A stretch of DNA of 34,020 nucleotides from Lachnospiraceae bacterium UBA7050 (GTDB lineage: Bacteria; Bacillota; Clostridia; Lachnospirales; Lachnospiraceae), in NCBI GenBank assembly GCA_002493905.1, contig DLAJ01000011.1, positions 87,834 to 121,853 of the forward strand, written 5' to 3'. How positions within the stretch are numbered: position 1 is the first letter of the stretch; every line of letters starts with the position of its first letter. Positions 8,436 through 16,313 of the stretch are shown piece after piece. Below the pieces are notes generated by a model. That model ran no database searches. It had not been told where the DNA came from and saw nothing but the letters and a program-made list of their open reading frames with translations. Both the position numbers and the translations under genes were made by a program.

Positions 8436-10175
8436 ATGTCAGAATTTATGAATGGTTCGGAACATGAAAACAATAATGAGCAGCAGTCTGACGGCATCAC
8501 GCCGTTAGATCTGACAAACGGAAACGAAGGAATGCCGCAAGGGATGAATGCGGCGGCGGATGCCGTACAGGAACATGGAAACGGGAATGCATCGGAGCAT
8601 ATAGCGCCAGATATGGCAGAGAGGAACAGCGCAGATCATGCGGCACAGTCAGACGCGGGGCAGGGAAACGGTATGCCGGATCAGGCGCAGACAGCGGGCG
8701 CCGCAGCGGTCTCACCGGACGGGACCTATCGCTATTCCTACCGGCAGGCAAATGATAATATGCAGGGTGCTTATGCGGCTGACCAGATAGGTTGTGCTTA
8801 CACGACAAACGGCCAGTATGCGCATTATCAGATGCATCATGACGGGGTACAGCCGAATGCAGGATTTGATAAAAAAGCAATGAAGGCTCAGAAAAAAGCG
8901 CAGAAAAAGCAGATGAGAGCCGCAAAGAAGCAGGAGCGAAGGGCGAAGGGCAGATATCCGCTCGGTATGCGGATGGCATCGGCGCTGCTGTGCGGCGTAT
9001 TGTTCGCAGGCGCAGCATACGGAACCTGTTACGGCATTGAACAGCTGACCGGTACAAAGCTGATCGTGAACGGCAGGAACGGCTATACGCAGGTTGCATC
9101 GACACCGAATGTGAACGGTCCGGCGCTTTCGGTACCGCAGACAACGCAGGACAGCGGTGTGATCACAACGGATACGGCGGGAAATACGGAGCAGGGAATG
9201 GACATCAGGGCGGTTGCAAAGAGTGTACAGCCGGCCGTTGTGACGATCACAAATTTTTATACGCAGACCATTGATTATTGGATGTATCAATATGAGCAGG
9301 AGGGAGAAGGCGGCGGCTCCGGCATCATTGTCGGGCAGAACGATGACGAGCTCCTGATCTGCACAAACTATCATGTCATTGACAAGGCGCATGATCTGCA
9401 GGTGACGTTTATTGATGATACAACCGTTGATGCGGTTGTGAAAGGAACGGACGCCGGAAATGATCTTGCAGTGATCGCGATTCCGTTAAAGGATATCAGT
9501 GAGGAGACACTGTCACAGATTGCGATTGCAAGGCTTGGTGATTCCAATCAGCTGGAAGTGGGAGAGGAAGTCATTGCGATCGGCAATGCGTTAGGCTACG
9601 GGCAGTCTGTGACAAACGGCATTATCAGTGCACTTGACAGAAAACTGGAGGACTATGAGAGCCCGATGATTCAGACCAATGCGGCAATCAACCCCGGTAA
9701 TTCGGGCGGCGCCCTTGTCAATGCGCGCGGAGAAGTCGTCGGAATCCCTTCTGCAAAAATCGGAGGGTCTGCGGTGGAGGGAATGGGCTATGCGATTCCG
9801 ATTTCTGTCGCGGAACCGATTCTGCGTGATCTGATGACGCGTGAGACTAAGACCATGGTGGCGGAAGAAGAACGCGGCTATCTAGGCGTTACGGTCGTGG
9901 ATGTGGATGAGCAGGGAATCCAGCTTTATAATATGCCGAGAGGCGTATATATCTATGAGATCAGCGAAGGTCAGGCAGCGGATCGCGCGGGACTGCGGCG
10001 CGGTGACATTATTACAGCCTTAAACGGCACGAAGATCGAAGATAAAGTAGCGCTCGTCGACGAACTGAAATATTATTCGGCAGGGACGACGGTCACATTG
10101 ACGGTGTGCAGAATTGCGAACGATTATGAGAGCGAAGAAGTACAGGTTGTGCTCGGAGAAGCAGTTACGGAATAG
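8436..10175 (+). CDS. Membrane-anchored HtrA/DegP-type serine protease with PDZ domain
   Basis: Three consecutive ATG codons (8430, 8433, 8436) open the frame. AGAGG at 8423-8427 fits the third best, giving 579 residues. Residues 1-150 are a polar, low-complexity cytoplasmic region rich in Q, N, G and A, then a Lys-rich stretch, then one membrane helix at about 178-198. The trypsin-like domain lies outside: His313 in TNYHVI, Asp343 in GNDLAVIAI and Ser423 in NPGNSGGALV form an intact triad. A single PDZ domain follows (GYLGVTVVDV, then AADRAGLRRGDIITALNG). It degrades or refolds misfolded exported proteins. The long disordered cytoplasmic head is larger than in Bacillus HtrA. A terminator follows. 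Confidence 0.94.
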   Translation: MSEFMNGSEHENNNEQQSDGITPLDLTNGNEGMPQGMNAAADAVQEHGNGNASEHIAPDMAERNSADHAAQSDAGQGNGMPDQAQTAGAAAVSPDGTYRYSYRQANDNMQGAYAADQIGCAYTTNGQYAHYQMHHDGVQPNAGFDKKAMKAQKKAQKKQMRAAKKQERRAKGRYPLGMRMASALLCGVLFAGAAYGTCYGIEQLTGTKLIVNGRNGYTQVASTPNVNGPALSVPQTTQDSGVITTDTAGNTEQGMDIRAVAKSVQPAVVTITNFYTQTIDYWMYQYEQEGEGGGSGIIVGQNDDELLICTNYHVIDKAHDLQVTFIDDTTVDAVVKGTDAGNDLAVIAIPLKDISEETLSQIAIARLGDSNQLEVGEEVIAIGNALGYGQSVTNGIISALDRKLEDYESPMIQTNAAINPGNSGGALVNARGEVVGIPSAKIGGSAVEGMGYAIPISVAEPILRDLMTRETKTMVAEEERGYLGVTVVDVDEQGIQLYNMPRGVYIYEISEGQAADRAGLRRGDIITALNGTKIEDKVALVDELKYYSAGTTVTLTVCRIANDYESEEVQVVLGEAVTE

Positions 10176-10232
10176 GTGAAGAAAACTTCCGGCCGGATTA
10201 TGAGCTGCGGACAGCATATCAGCATATTTGAG

Positions 10233-10278
10233 GACTCTTCCAAAGAATTTATGAGAATGTTCTTTGGAAGGGTCTTTT
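10233..10278 (+). terminator. Intrinsic terminator after htrA
   Basis: The arms GACTCTTCCAAAGAA (10233-10247) and TTCTTTGGAAGGGTC (10260-10274) form a 15-position stem with one T-G wobble over a 12-base loop, followed by TTTT. Confidence 0.9.
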
Positions 10279-10287
10279 GCGTCAGGG

Positions 10288-10330
10288 TTGACGGGAAAAG
10301 AGTTCTGTTATAACATTTCTGTTATAGCAT
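10288..10330 (+). promoter_or_regulatory. Promoter overlapped by a 14-bp tandem repeat
   Basis: TTGACG at 10288-10293 is a strong -35. TAACAT at 10311-10316 lies 17 bases away, and TATAAC at 10309-10314 lies 15 away. The -10 area sits inside two adjacent 14-base repeats, TTCTGTTATAACAT (10303-10316) and TTCTGTTATAGCAT (10317-10330). The first contains the palindrome TGTTATAACA. A repressor binding here would block the promoter of the nucleoside hydrolase gene. Regulator unknown. Confidence 0.5.
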
Positions 10331-10376
10331 GATAGAAAGAAATATGATGTTGAAATAATGACCGGTGGTGACCTTT

Positions 10377-11663
10377 ATGGGTAATAAAAAGGATGTTTCC
10401 CGCGGCGCTTTTTTTGCTTTTTCCATGATGGTTTATTTACTTTCTGCAGTATTGCCATGTCTGCTGCTGACGGGCTGCCAAAATACGGAGGATGGTAAAG
10501 AGGTCGTTGATGAAGTGTCGTCTTCCCCGCAGCAGCCCGATGAGAATGAAGAAACGGTCCCGGTTTACTCAGAAGCGGATGACCGGGCGGCGGCGGACTA
10601 CTTAAAAGAGCAGTATGGTATTTTTGCCGACGGGAATGTGCCGAAAGTTATTCTGGACACCGATATGGCTTATTTGGGTGACGACGCAATGTGCCTGAGT
10701 ATCTTAGCAGCCGCGGACGATCTGGGTCTCATCGATCTGCTCGGCGTGACGATTACGGGAGGAAACAGCTTTGTGGCGGTTGGCGCGAATGCGGCGCTCA
10801 ATCAGCTGGAGTATTTTGAAAGAGAGGATATTCCCGTTTATCTGGGTACGGATGTTCCGGTATCAGGCTTCCGGAATCTGGAAGAGCAGGAACAGATCGT
10901 CGGCAGCATTGACCGATGGGGGGCCATGTGGCATTTGGACGATTATATTGCACCGGAGAATTATCATGATCTGGGTTCTTATTATGAACGGAAGTGGGGG
11001 TATTCGGAGACGGAAGCGCAGGAACAGGGCGCGGCAGAGTTTATGATCGAACAGGCGGCACAGTATCCGGGCGAGGTGATGATCCTGTCAATCGGCGCAG
11101 CTACGAATATTGCGGCGGCATGCATGCAGGATGACGATTTCGCCGGAAATACAGCGGGCATTATCTACATGGGGACGATTGTAAACGGGGAAGGCAGTTA
11201 TACACCCTATGCTGATTTCAATGTTTTTTATGATGCGGAGGCGTTTCAGATCTGCCTGACCAGCGGATTCCCTTCGCAGATAGTGATCCCTCATGACGCG
11301 GCGGAATCGGTTATTCTGGACAAGTCGGTTTTTGACCGGATGAATGACAAGAGCCGCACACTGATCTCACAAATGTGGCTGGAGAATCAATACGGCCTGT
11401 ATCGGCGCTCACCAAACCGGACAGCAGGGTGTACGGATGCGGCGGCAGCGGTCATCTTATTGAATCCGGCAGCGGCACGGATACAGGAGGAGCGTTATGC
11501 TGCAATCAATACCGATCCGTATTCGGCGGAATACGGAAGAACCAATACGTGGGAGGAGCAGCCGGCAGGGACGGAACCGGGACTGGCGGTCTTTGTTTTG
11601 GAAATGGATACGAAGCTGTACTGGGATTTTGTCACGGACCTGATCTGCCATATACAGGGCTGA
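10377..11663 (+). CDS. Nucleoside-hydrolase-family lipoprotein
   Basis: The ATG at 10377 gives 428 residues, with GGTGGTGA as ribosome site; an in-frame GTG at 10365 lies within that site. A hydrophobic signal ends in the lipobox LLTGC near residue 34, so the protein should be lipid-anchored outside the cell. An acidic linker precedes an inosine/uridine-preferring nucleoside hydrolase domain that begins VILDTDMAYLGDDAMCL. The DTDxxxxDDA motif binds calcium and the ribose. Later parts include LLGVTITGG, VYLGTDVPVSG and a YADFNVFYDAEA segment resembling the family's DPEA region. These enzymes split N-glycosidic bonds, but surface-anchored relatives with changed pockets are common and the substrate is not readable. 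It is monocistronic, between two terminator-like hairpins. Confidence 0.85.
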   Translation: MGNKKDVSRGAFFAFSMMVYLLSAVLPCLLLTGCQNTEDGKEVVDEVSSSPQQPDENEETVPVYSEADDRAAADYLKEQYGIFADGNVPKVILDTDMAYLGDDAMCLSILAAADDLGLIDLLGVTITGGNSFVAVGANAALNQLEYFEREDIPVYLGTDVPVSGFRNLEEQEQIVGSIDRWGAMWHLDDYIAPENYHDLGSYYERKWGYSETEAQEQGAAEFMIEQAAQYPGEVMILSIGAATNIAAACMQDDDFAGNTAGIIYMGTIVNGEGSYTPYADFNVFYDAEAFQICLTSGFPSQIVIPHDAAESVILDKSVFDRMNDKSRTLISQMWLENQYGLYRRSPNRTAGCTDAAAAVILLNPAAARIQEERYAAINTDPYSAEYGRTNTWEEQPAGTEPGLAVFVLEMDTKLYWDFVTDLICHIQG

Positions 11664-11683
11664 CTGTAAAGAAATAGCGATAG

Positions 11684-11711
11684 TTCAGCCTTACGGCTGA
11701 AACGTGACAGG
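11684..11711 (+). repeat. Short REP-like hairpin, copy A
   Basis: TTCAGCC (11684-11690) pairs with GGCTGAA (11695-11701) over TTAC and is followed by ACGTGACAG. A related sequence occurs at 19226-19251. No T-run follows, so it is a poor terminator for the nucleoside hydrolase gene. Confidence 0.5.
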
Positions 11712-11740
11712 AAATACCAGTTGTTTTATAAAAACTTCAC

Positions 11741-11769
11741 TTGTTCAGAGGGAAGATATGTTTTATACT
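11741..11769 (+). promoter_or_regulatory. Predicted promoter of the ClpX-like gene
   Basis: TTGTTC at 11741-11746 and TATACT at 11764-11769 are separated by 17 bases. Transcription would start near 11776, leaving a leader of about 55 bases. The TTG could be mistaken for a start codon of a longer ClpX protein; its place in a promoter argues against that. Confidence 0.45.
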
Positions 11770-11775
11770 GTATGT

Positions 11776-11799
11776 GGCGGTGAAGCATGCTTTGCCGCC
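11776..11799 (+). other. Compact hairpin in the clpX-like leader
   Basis: GGCGG (11776-11780) pairs with CCGCC (11795-11799). The inner AAGCATGCTT is self-complementary and is joined to the outer stem through T-G wobbles, so the RNA can form a stem of about ten pairs with a CATG loop. It begins at the predicted transcript start and could stabilise the 5' end. Function unknown. Confidence 0.4.
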
Positions 11800-11830
11800 G
11801 CATAGTTATTTGATAACGGGGAGTGAAAAA

Positions 11831-13648
11831 ATGTCTGACAGTACAAACCATAACAATGAGTATGAAGATGTGTGTATGCTGTGCAGGAGGCCGGAGAGCA
11901 AGGCGGGGAGAATGTTTCATCTTCCCAACAATATCTGCATCTGCGACGACTGCATGCATAGCACGATGGATTCTGTTGCAGAAATGGAAAAACGGGGGTT
12001 ATTTCATTCTGATCTCATGAATCAGATGAATAATCCATATTTTGCCTCTTTTATGATGGACGCTATGAGTGCAAAGGCAATGGAAGAGGATACATCGAAG
12101 AAGAATGAAAAAAGAACGGGCGTTACGGATAAGGCGGAAGCAGATGCGGGAAGTGATTCTGTCACGCCTGAAAATGCTGATGTGAAAGAAGGCAGCGCTG
12201 CTGCGCCGGCCGGCGGGGATAACGCAGGCAAAAAAGCGGAGAAGGCGGATAGCGGAGCGGCCGGCGGAAAAGCGGAGAAGGCAGATCGTGGTGCGGTCGG
12301 AGAGAATGCTCCTGCAAAGGCAGACAGTCCTGGACAGGCAGAGAATGGGCAGAAATCAAATAGAAATTTAACTTCTGACAATATTGACCTTGGGAAGCAG
12401 ATTAACAGCCGCGGCTTTTTCCCGAATATCCAGTTTGTGAATCTTGCCGATCTGCAGGGTGAGGGTATTCCGTACCGCCAGAAGGTGAAGAAGCGCAAGA
12501 AATCGGAAAAGCCGGAACCGGTCTTAAACTTAAAGGATATACCGGCGCCGCATAAGATCCGTGAGAAACTGGACGAGTATGTGATCGGCCAGGAACAGGC
12601 CAAAAAGATCATTTCCGTGGCGGTATATAATCACTATAAGCGTGTTGCGACGAATACGATGGATGATATCGAGATCGAGAAATCCAATATTCTGATGATC
12701 GGACCAACCGGATGCGGAAAGACTTATCTGGTGAAAACGCTTGCGCGCCTTTTGGATGTGCCCCTTGCCATTGCCGATGCGACTTCCCTGACGGAAGCCG
12801 GTTATATCGGAGACGACATTGAGAGTGTGATTTCGAAGCTGCTGGCGGCGGCGGACAACGACGTGGATAAGGCGGAGCGCGGAATTGTCTTTATTGATGA
12901 GATTGATAAGATAGCAAAGAAAAAGGAGACGACCTCCCGCGATGTCAGCGGAGAGTCGGTACAGCAGGGTATGCTGAAGCTTTTGGAGGGCGCGGAGGTC
13001 GAGGTTCCGGTCGGTGCGAACAGCAAAAACGCAATGGTGCCGCTCGCAACTGTGAACACCCGCAATATCCTGTTTATCTGCGGAGGCGCATTCCCCGATC
13101 TGGACGAGATCATAAAACAGCGCCTGCGCAAGCAGACCTCCATTGGTTTTAATGCGGAACTGAAAGATAAGTATGATAAAGAGCGCAGTCTGTTAGAAAA
13201 AGTAACGGTCGAGGATTTGCGTCAGTTTGGTCTGATTCCCGAGTTTATCGGGCGTCTGCCGGTTCTCTGCACAATGAAAGGCTTAAATAGGGATGATATG
13301 ATTCAAATTTTAAGCGAGCCGAAGAATGCGGTTTTGAAGCAGTACCAGAAGCTTCTGGAGCTGGATGAGGTCAAGCTTGATTTTGATCAAAGTGCGCTTG
13401 AAGCGATTGCGGATAAAGCAATGGAGCGGGATACCGGCGCGCGTGCGCTGCGCGCGATCATCGAGGAATTTATGCTTGATATCATGTATGAGGTACCCAA
13501 AGACGATAATATCGGTCATGTGGTGATCACGCGTGATTATATCGAGGGGAAGGCAAGCCCGATCATTGAGATCAGAAGCAACATGCCGACGGCGCTGCTT
13601 CCGCCGCCAATGCCGGCAGCGGAGATTTCAAGCGCTGCGGGACAGTAA
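11831..13648 (+). CDS. clpX: ClpX-type AAA+ unfoldase with a low-complexity insert
   Basis: 605 residues from the ATG at 11831, with GGGGAG seven bases before it; ordinary ClpX has about 420. The N-terminal C4 zinc finger is present (Cys15, Cys18, Cys38, Cys41). Residues about 84-180 are a low-complexity A/G/K/E/D insert containing the repeat KAEKADSGAAGG/KAEKADRGAVGE, followed by a basic linker. The AAA+ core starts near 236 (IPAPHKIREKLDEYVIGQ) and has Walker A GPTGCGKT (291-298), pore loop GYIG (324-327), Walker B VFIDEIDKIA, and EFIGRLPV with the C-terminal GARALRAI sensor-2 segment. ClpX unfolds tagged substrates for ClpP. No clpP or trigger factor gene is adjacent, so this may be a second, specialised copy rather than the housekeeping gene. 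Confidence 0.9.
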   Translation: MSDSTNHNNEYEDVCMLCRRPESKAGRMFHLPNNICICDDCMHSTMDSVAEMEKRGLFHSDLMNQMNNPYFASFMMDAMSAKAMEEDTSKKNEKRTGVTDKAEADAGSDSVTPENADVKEGSAAAPAGGDNAGKKAEKADSGAAGGKAEKADRGAVGENAPAKADSPGQAENGQKSNRNLTSDNIDLGKQINSRGFFPNIQFVNLADLQGEGIPYRQKVKKRKKSEKPEPVLNLKDIPAPHKIREKLDEYVIGQEQAKKIISVAVYNHYKRVATNTMDDIEIEKSNILMIGPTGCGKTYLVKTLARLLDVPLAIADATSLTEAGYIGDDIESVISKLLAAADNDVDKAERGIVFIDEIDKIAKKKETTSRDVSGESVQQGMLKLLEGAEVEVPVGANSKNAMVPLATVNTRNILFICGGAFPDLDEIIKQRLRKQTSIGFNAELKDKYDKERSLLEKVTVEDLRQFGLIPEFIGRLPVLCTMKGLNRDDMIQILSEPKNAVLKQYQKLLELDEVKLDFDQSALEAIADKAMERDTGARALRAIIEEFMLDIMYEVPKDDNIGHVVITRDYIEGKASPIIEIRSNMPTALLPPPMPAAEISSAAGQ

Positions 13649-13674
13649 AAAGCGGGCAGAGAGGGAAAGATACT

Positions 13675-14388
13675 GTGAAGAGAGCATGTTTATCAGGGAT
13701 GGCGGCATTACTGCTATTTGCACTATCCGCTTGTCAAGCTGCGGATAAAGAACCACAGGACCCCGAAACGATTGTAATTCATGAGCCGACAGCGGATGAA
13801 TTGACAGAACCGGATTCTGTGACAGACGAGGATGCTTTGACAGAACCGGTGCAGACTTATCAGGATGTTTATTATCAGGCAGTGGCAGACAGCATTGGGG
13901 ATGTGAGGGTCTATTCCCTGGTTTATCTGGATGAGGATGAGATTCCTGAGCTTGTCATGCTGAACAGGGAGCTTGATCTCTATTCCATTTATACGGTCAG
14001 GGACGACGGGCTGTTCTGCATGGTGGATTCTGTGGCGGCAGTCGAGCTGGTTTACTATGAGCACACAGGCATGTTTCACGAGTTTTGGAGATTTAACGGC
14101 GGCGGCGATGAGGGAGATTACGGGCGCTTTTTCTGGCGTGTTTCCGCTGATGAAACGATCACGGAGGAAACGCCGTGCCTGATGCAGGATGAATATCATG
14201 CGTTATATACGCAGGATGGTGTTCCGACCGGAAACGGTGACTATACCTATATTTATCAGGGAGAGCACGTGGATGAGCAGACGTATCAGGAACTGCTTAG
14301 CGGTTTCGGGGTGGCGGACGACGGCGGCAGGTCTTTCACTGAAAATGCAGTCGGAAAAGAAGAGATGCTTGCGCTTTTAAGCAAGTGA
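13675..14388 (+). CDS. Lipoprotein of unknown function
   Basis: 237 residues from a GTG start, with GAGGGA about eight bases upstream. A signal peptide ends in the lipobox LSAC (Cys20), so export and lipid anchoring are likely. An acidic T/E/D-rich linker (about 25-60) follows. The folded part contains YLDEDEIPELVML, an acidic loop like the FG-GAP/EF-hand-type repeats found in many clostridial lipoproteins, then an aromatic-rich region. It lies 26 bases after the clpX-like gene and probably shares its transcript. Its last ten codons and stop are repeated three more times downstream. No family name is offered. Confidence 0.75.
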   Translation: MKRACLSGMAALLLFALSACQAADKEPQDPETIVIHEPTADELTEPDSVTDEDALTEPVQTYQDVYYQAVADSIGDVRVYSLVYLDEDEIPELVMLNRELDLYSIYTVRDDGLFCMVDSVAAVELVYYEHTGMFHEFWRFNGGGDEGDYGRFFWRVSADETITEETPCLMQDEYHALYTQDGVPTGNGDYTYIYQGEHVDEQTYQELLSGFGVADDGGRSFTENAVGKEEMLALLSK

Positions 14389-14487
14389 AAAGAAGAGATG
14401 CCTGAGCTTTTAAGCCGGTGAAAAGAAGAAATGCTTGCGCTTTTAAGTTAGTGAAAAGAAGAGATGCCTGTGTTATTTAGCCGGTGA
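14356..14487 (+). repeat. Four 33-bp tandem repeats of the lipoprotein C-terminus and stop codon
   Basis: The units are 14356-14388, 14389-14421, 14422-14454 and 14455-14487. In the lipoprotein frame they read KEEMLALLSK-stop, KEEMPELLSR-stop, KEEMLALLS-stop-stop and KEEMPVLFSR-stop. Only the first is normally translated. The three extra copies stay in frame, have no indels, and each keeps a terminal stop. Confidence 0.92.
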
Positions 14488-14506
14488 ATTGTCAAAAAGA
14501 AAAGAG

Positions 14507-14548
14507 TACCTGCATATGCTGACATAAAAGGCATATGCAGGTATTTTT
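14507..14548 (+). terminator. Terminator-like hairpin abutting the next start codon
   Basis: A perfect 13-bp stem, TACCTGCATATGC (14507-14519) with its complement at 14531-14543, is followed by five T (14544-14548). The ATG of the S8 protease begins at 14549. It should end transcription of the lipoprotein gene. It also holds the only possible ribosome site of the protease (AGG at 14539-14541) in its 3' arm. Confidence 0.85.
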
Positions 14549-16093
14549 ATGGCATACGGAGAGATTCCTTTTGCATACGGGCTGATGCAGGATGCGCCTG
14601 CTGTCGGACTGCCCGGAGGAGCTGGTTTTGCGTTCGATCCGAACGCGCTTGCGGAAAGCGGGATTCTGGAAGTTCAGGGAGAGCCGCTGTCTTTGACCGG
14701 GCGCGGCGTCCTGGTGGGATTTGTGGATACCGGGATACGGTATGAACTCGACGTGTTCAAAAGAAGCGATGGTGCGACGCGCATTTTATCGATCTGGGAT
14801 CAGGAAGCGGACCGCATTTACACGGAGGAGGAGATCAACCAAGCGCTGTTAAGCGAAAATCCAAGGAGTATTGTGCCGGAAACGGATGAAATCGGGCATG
14901 GAACGGCGATGGCGAGCGTGGCGGCGGGCAGCCGGGTGGATGAAGGAAGGAGTTATATCGGGGCTGCTCCCGACAGCAGGCTTCTGGTTGTCAAGCTGCG
15001 GCAGGCACCAAGAGAAGTGCGTGAATATTATCTGGTGGCGGACAGTGCGGTCTGCTACAGTGAGCAGGATATCAGTGCAGGGCTGAGGTATTTGGACGAG
15101 GAGGCGGAACGCTTTGGTCTTCCGCTTGTGATTTGTTTCGGAATGGGAACCAATCTTGCATCCCATACAGGGACCTCCACGCTGGAGCGCACGATCAACA
15201 GCATTGCGGTGAAGCTGGGAAGGGCGGTTGTCATCTGTAACGGAAATGAGGGAAATAAGCAGCATCATTTCATGGGGTGTTTTAACCGCAATATGTTCCA
15301 GGGTGAGCCCGGCAGTACGCTGCGGAGGGATGTGGAAATCCGCGTTTCTGAGGGGGTTCAGGGATTTACCTTAAACGTATGGGGAACGCAGCCGTACCAG
15401 TATCAGTTTTCCATCCGAAGCCCCGGCGGCGAGACCGTGCGCGATATCCGCATGAACACCGATGAGACGGCGACCTATCGTTTTGTCTACGACAAGACCA
15501 TTCTGTATCTGGATGCACAGAGAGTGGAGACAGGGAGCGGTGCCCAGCTGTTGTTCGTGCGCTTTGTCTCACCGTCTCCGGGCATCTGGACGCTGACTGT
15601 GACAGAGGAGGAACGGGCAAATTATGCGCTGTTCCATGCATGGCTTCCCATTGAGGAGTTTCTGTCGGCGCCTGTCACGTTTTTAGAGCCAAGCCCGTAT
15701 ATTACGCTGACCGACCCTGCGGCGGCGGGGGATGCGATCAGCGTTTCAACCTATGACGACTTAAATAACAGTTTTTATCCAGAGTCGGGCAGAGGGTATA
15801 CGCGCGACGGGAGAGTGAAGCCCGATCTTGCCGCGCCGGGCGTAAATGTTTCGACTGCTATTGGCAAGCGGAGCGGTTCAAGCATTTCTGCGGCAGTTAC
15901 GGGGGGCGCTGTCGCCCAGTTTATGCAATGGGCGATCACGGAGAATCATCTGCCGCTGGTCAATTCCCTCAATGTCAGGAATTATCTGGTACGCGGCGCG
16001 ACACGTGATCTGGATATTGTTTATCCAAGCCGGGAATGGGGATATGGTCGATTATCCATATCGGGTGTTTTTGAAAGTATGGCGGAACTGTAA
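14549..16093 (+). CDS. Subtilisin-like S8 protease (Csp-like)
   Basis: 514 residues. The catalytic triad is intact: Asp60 in GFVDTGI, His117 in GHGTAMAS and Ser445 in SGSSISAAVTGG, where GSS replaces the usual GTS and the usual Pro is Ala. The His-Ser distance is far longer than in subtilisin, because a beta-rich insert of about 150 residues (roughly 250-370) lies between them, as in the jelly-roll insert of clostridial Csp proteases. No signal peptide or membrane helix is seen, so it may be cytoplasmic, as the spore-associated Csp enzymes are before packaging. The ATG follows a terminator-like hairpin directly and has only a weak ribosome site inside it. Met13 (14585) is the next possible start but lacks a ribosome site too. 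A terminator follows. Confidence 0.9.
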   Translation: MAYGEIPFAYGLMQDAPAVGLPGGAGFAFDPNALAESGILEVQGEPLSLTGRGVLVGFVDTGIRYELDVFKRSDGATRILSIWDQEADRIYTEEEINQALLSENPRSIVPETDEIGHGTAMASVAAGSRVDEGRSYIGAAPDSRLLVVKLRQAPREVREYYLVADSAVCYSEQDISAGLRYLDEEAERFGLPLVICFGMGTNLASHTGTSTLERTINSIAVKLGRAVVICNGNEGNKQHHFMGCFNRNMFQGEPGSTLRRDVEIRVSEGVQGFTLNVWGTQPYQYQFSIRSPGGETVRDIRMNTDETATYRFVYDKTILYLDAQRVETGSGAQLLFVRFVSPSPGIWTLTVTEEERANYALFHAWLPIEEFLSAPVTFLEPSPYITLTDPAAAGDAISVSTYDDLNNSFYPESGRGYTRDGRVKPDLAAPGVNVSTAIGKRSGSSISAAVTGGAVAQFMQWAITENHLPLVNSLNVRNYLVRGATRDLDIVYPSREWGYGRLSISGVFESMAEL

Positions 16094-16148
16094 CTGGGAA
16101 GTGCTGTGTATCATGATGGAAGATGGGCGTTTTCCTAAATGAAAAGTG

Positions 16149-16192
16149 GCCTTGTGCGGTTCGACAAAACCGAACTGTACAAGGCTTTCTTT
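16149..16192 (+). terminator. Intrinsic terminator after the S8 protease
   Basis: GCCTTGTGCGGTTCG (16149-16163) pairs with CGAACTGTACAAGGC (16171-16185), with two mismatched or wobble positions over a 7-base loop. TTTCTTT follows. Confidence 0.88.
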
Positions 16193-16257
16193 ATTCAATA
16201 AGTATATTAAAATAATGCTAATATAGATTTGGTAAATATAAAACAAGTAAATCGTAT

Positions 16258-16286
16258 TTGACTAAAACACAATAACGTGATATAGT
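16258..16286 (+). promoter_or_regulatory. Promoter of the AAA ATPase gene
   Basis: TTGACT at 16258-16263 and TATAGT at 16281-16286 are 17 bases apart, each 5 of 6 to consensus. An inverted repeat, AGTATA GT TATACT (16284-16297), overlaps the -10 and start point and could be an operator. Confidence 0.72.
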
Positions 16287-16313
16287 ATAGTTATACTGAA
16301 TGGAGGTGGAATT

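Noticed and set aside
11741..11830. TTG start giving the ClpX-like protein 30 extra residues
   Set aside because: The TTG falls in a predicted -35 box, the extra residues do not resemble ClpX, and the ATG at 11831 has a proper ribosome site.
11831..13648. ClpX-like protein as the sheath-recycling ATPase of the contractile operon
   Set aside because: It is 11 kb away in another transcription unit and has ClpX rather than ClpB/ClpV architecture.
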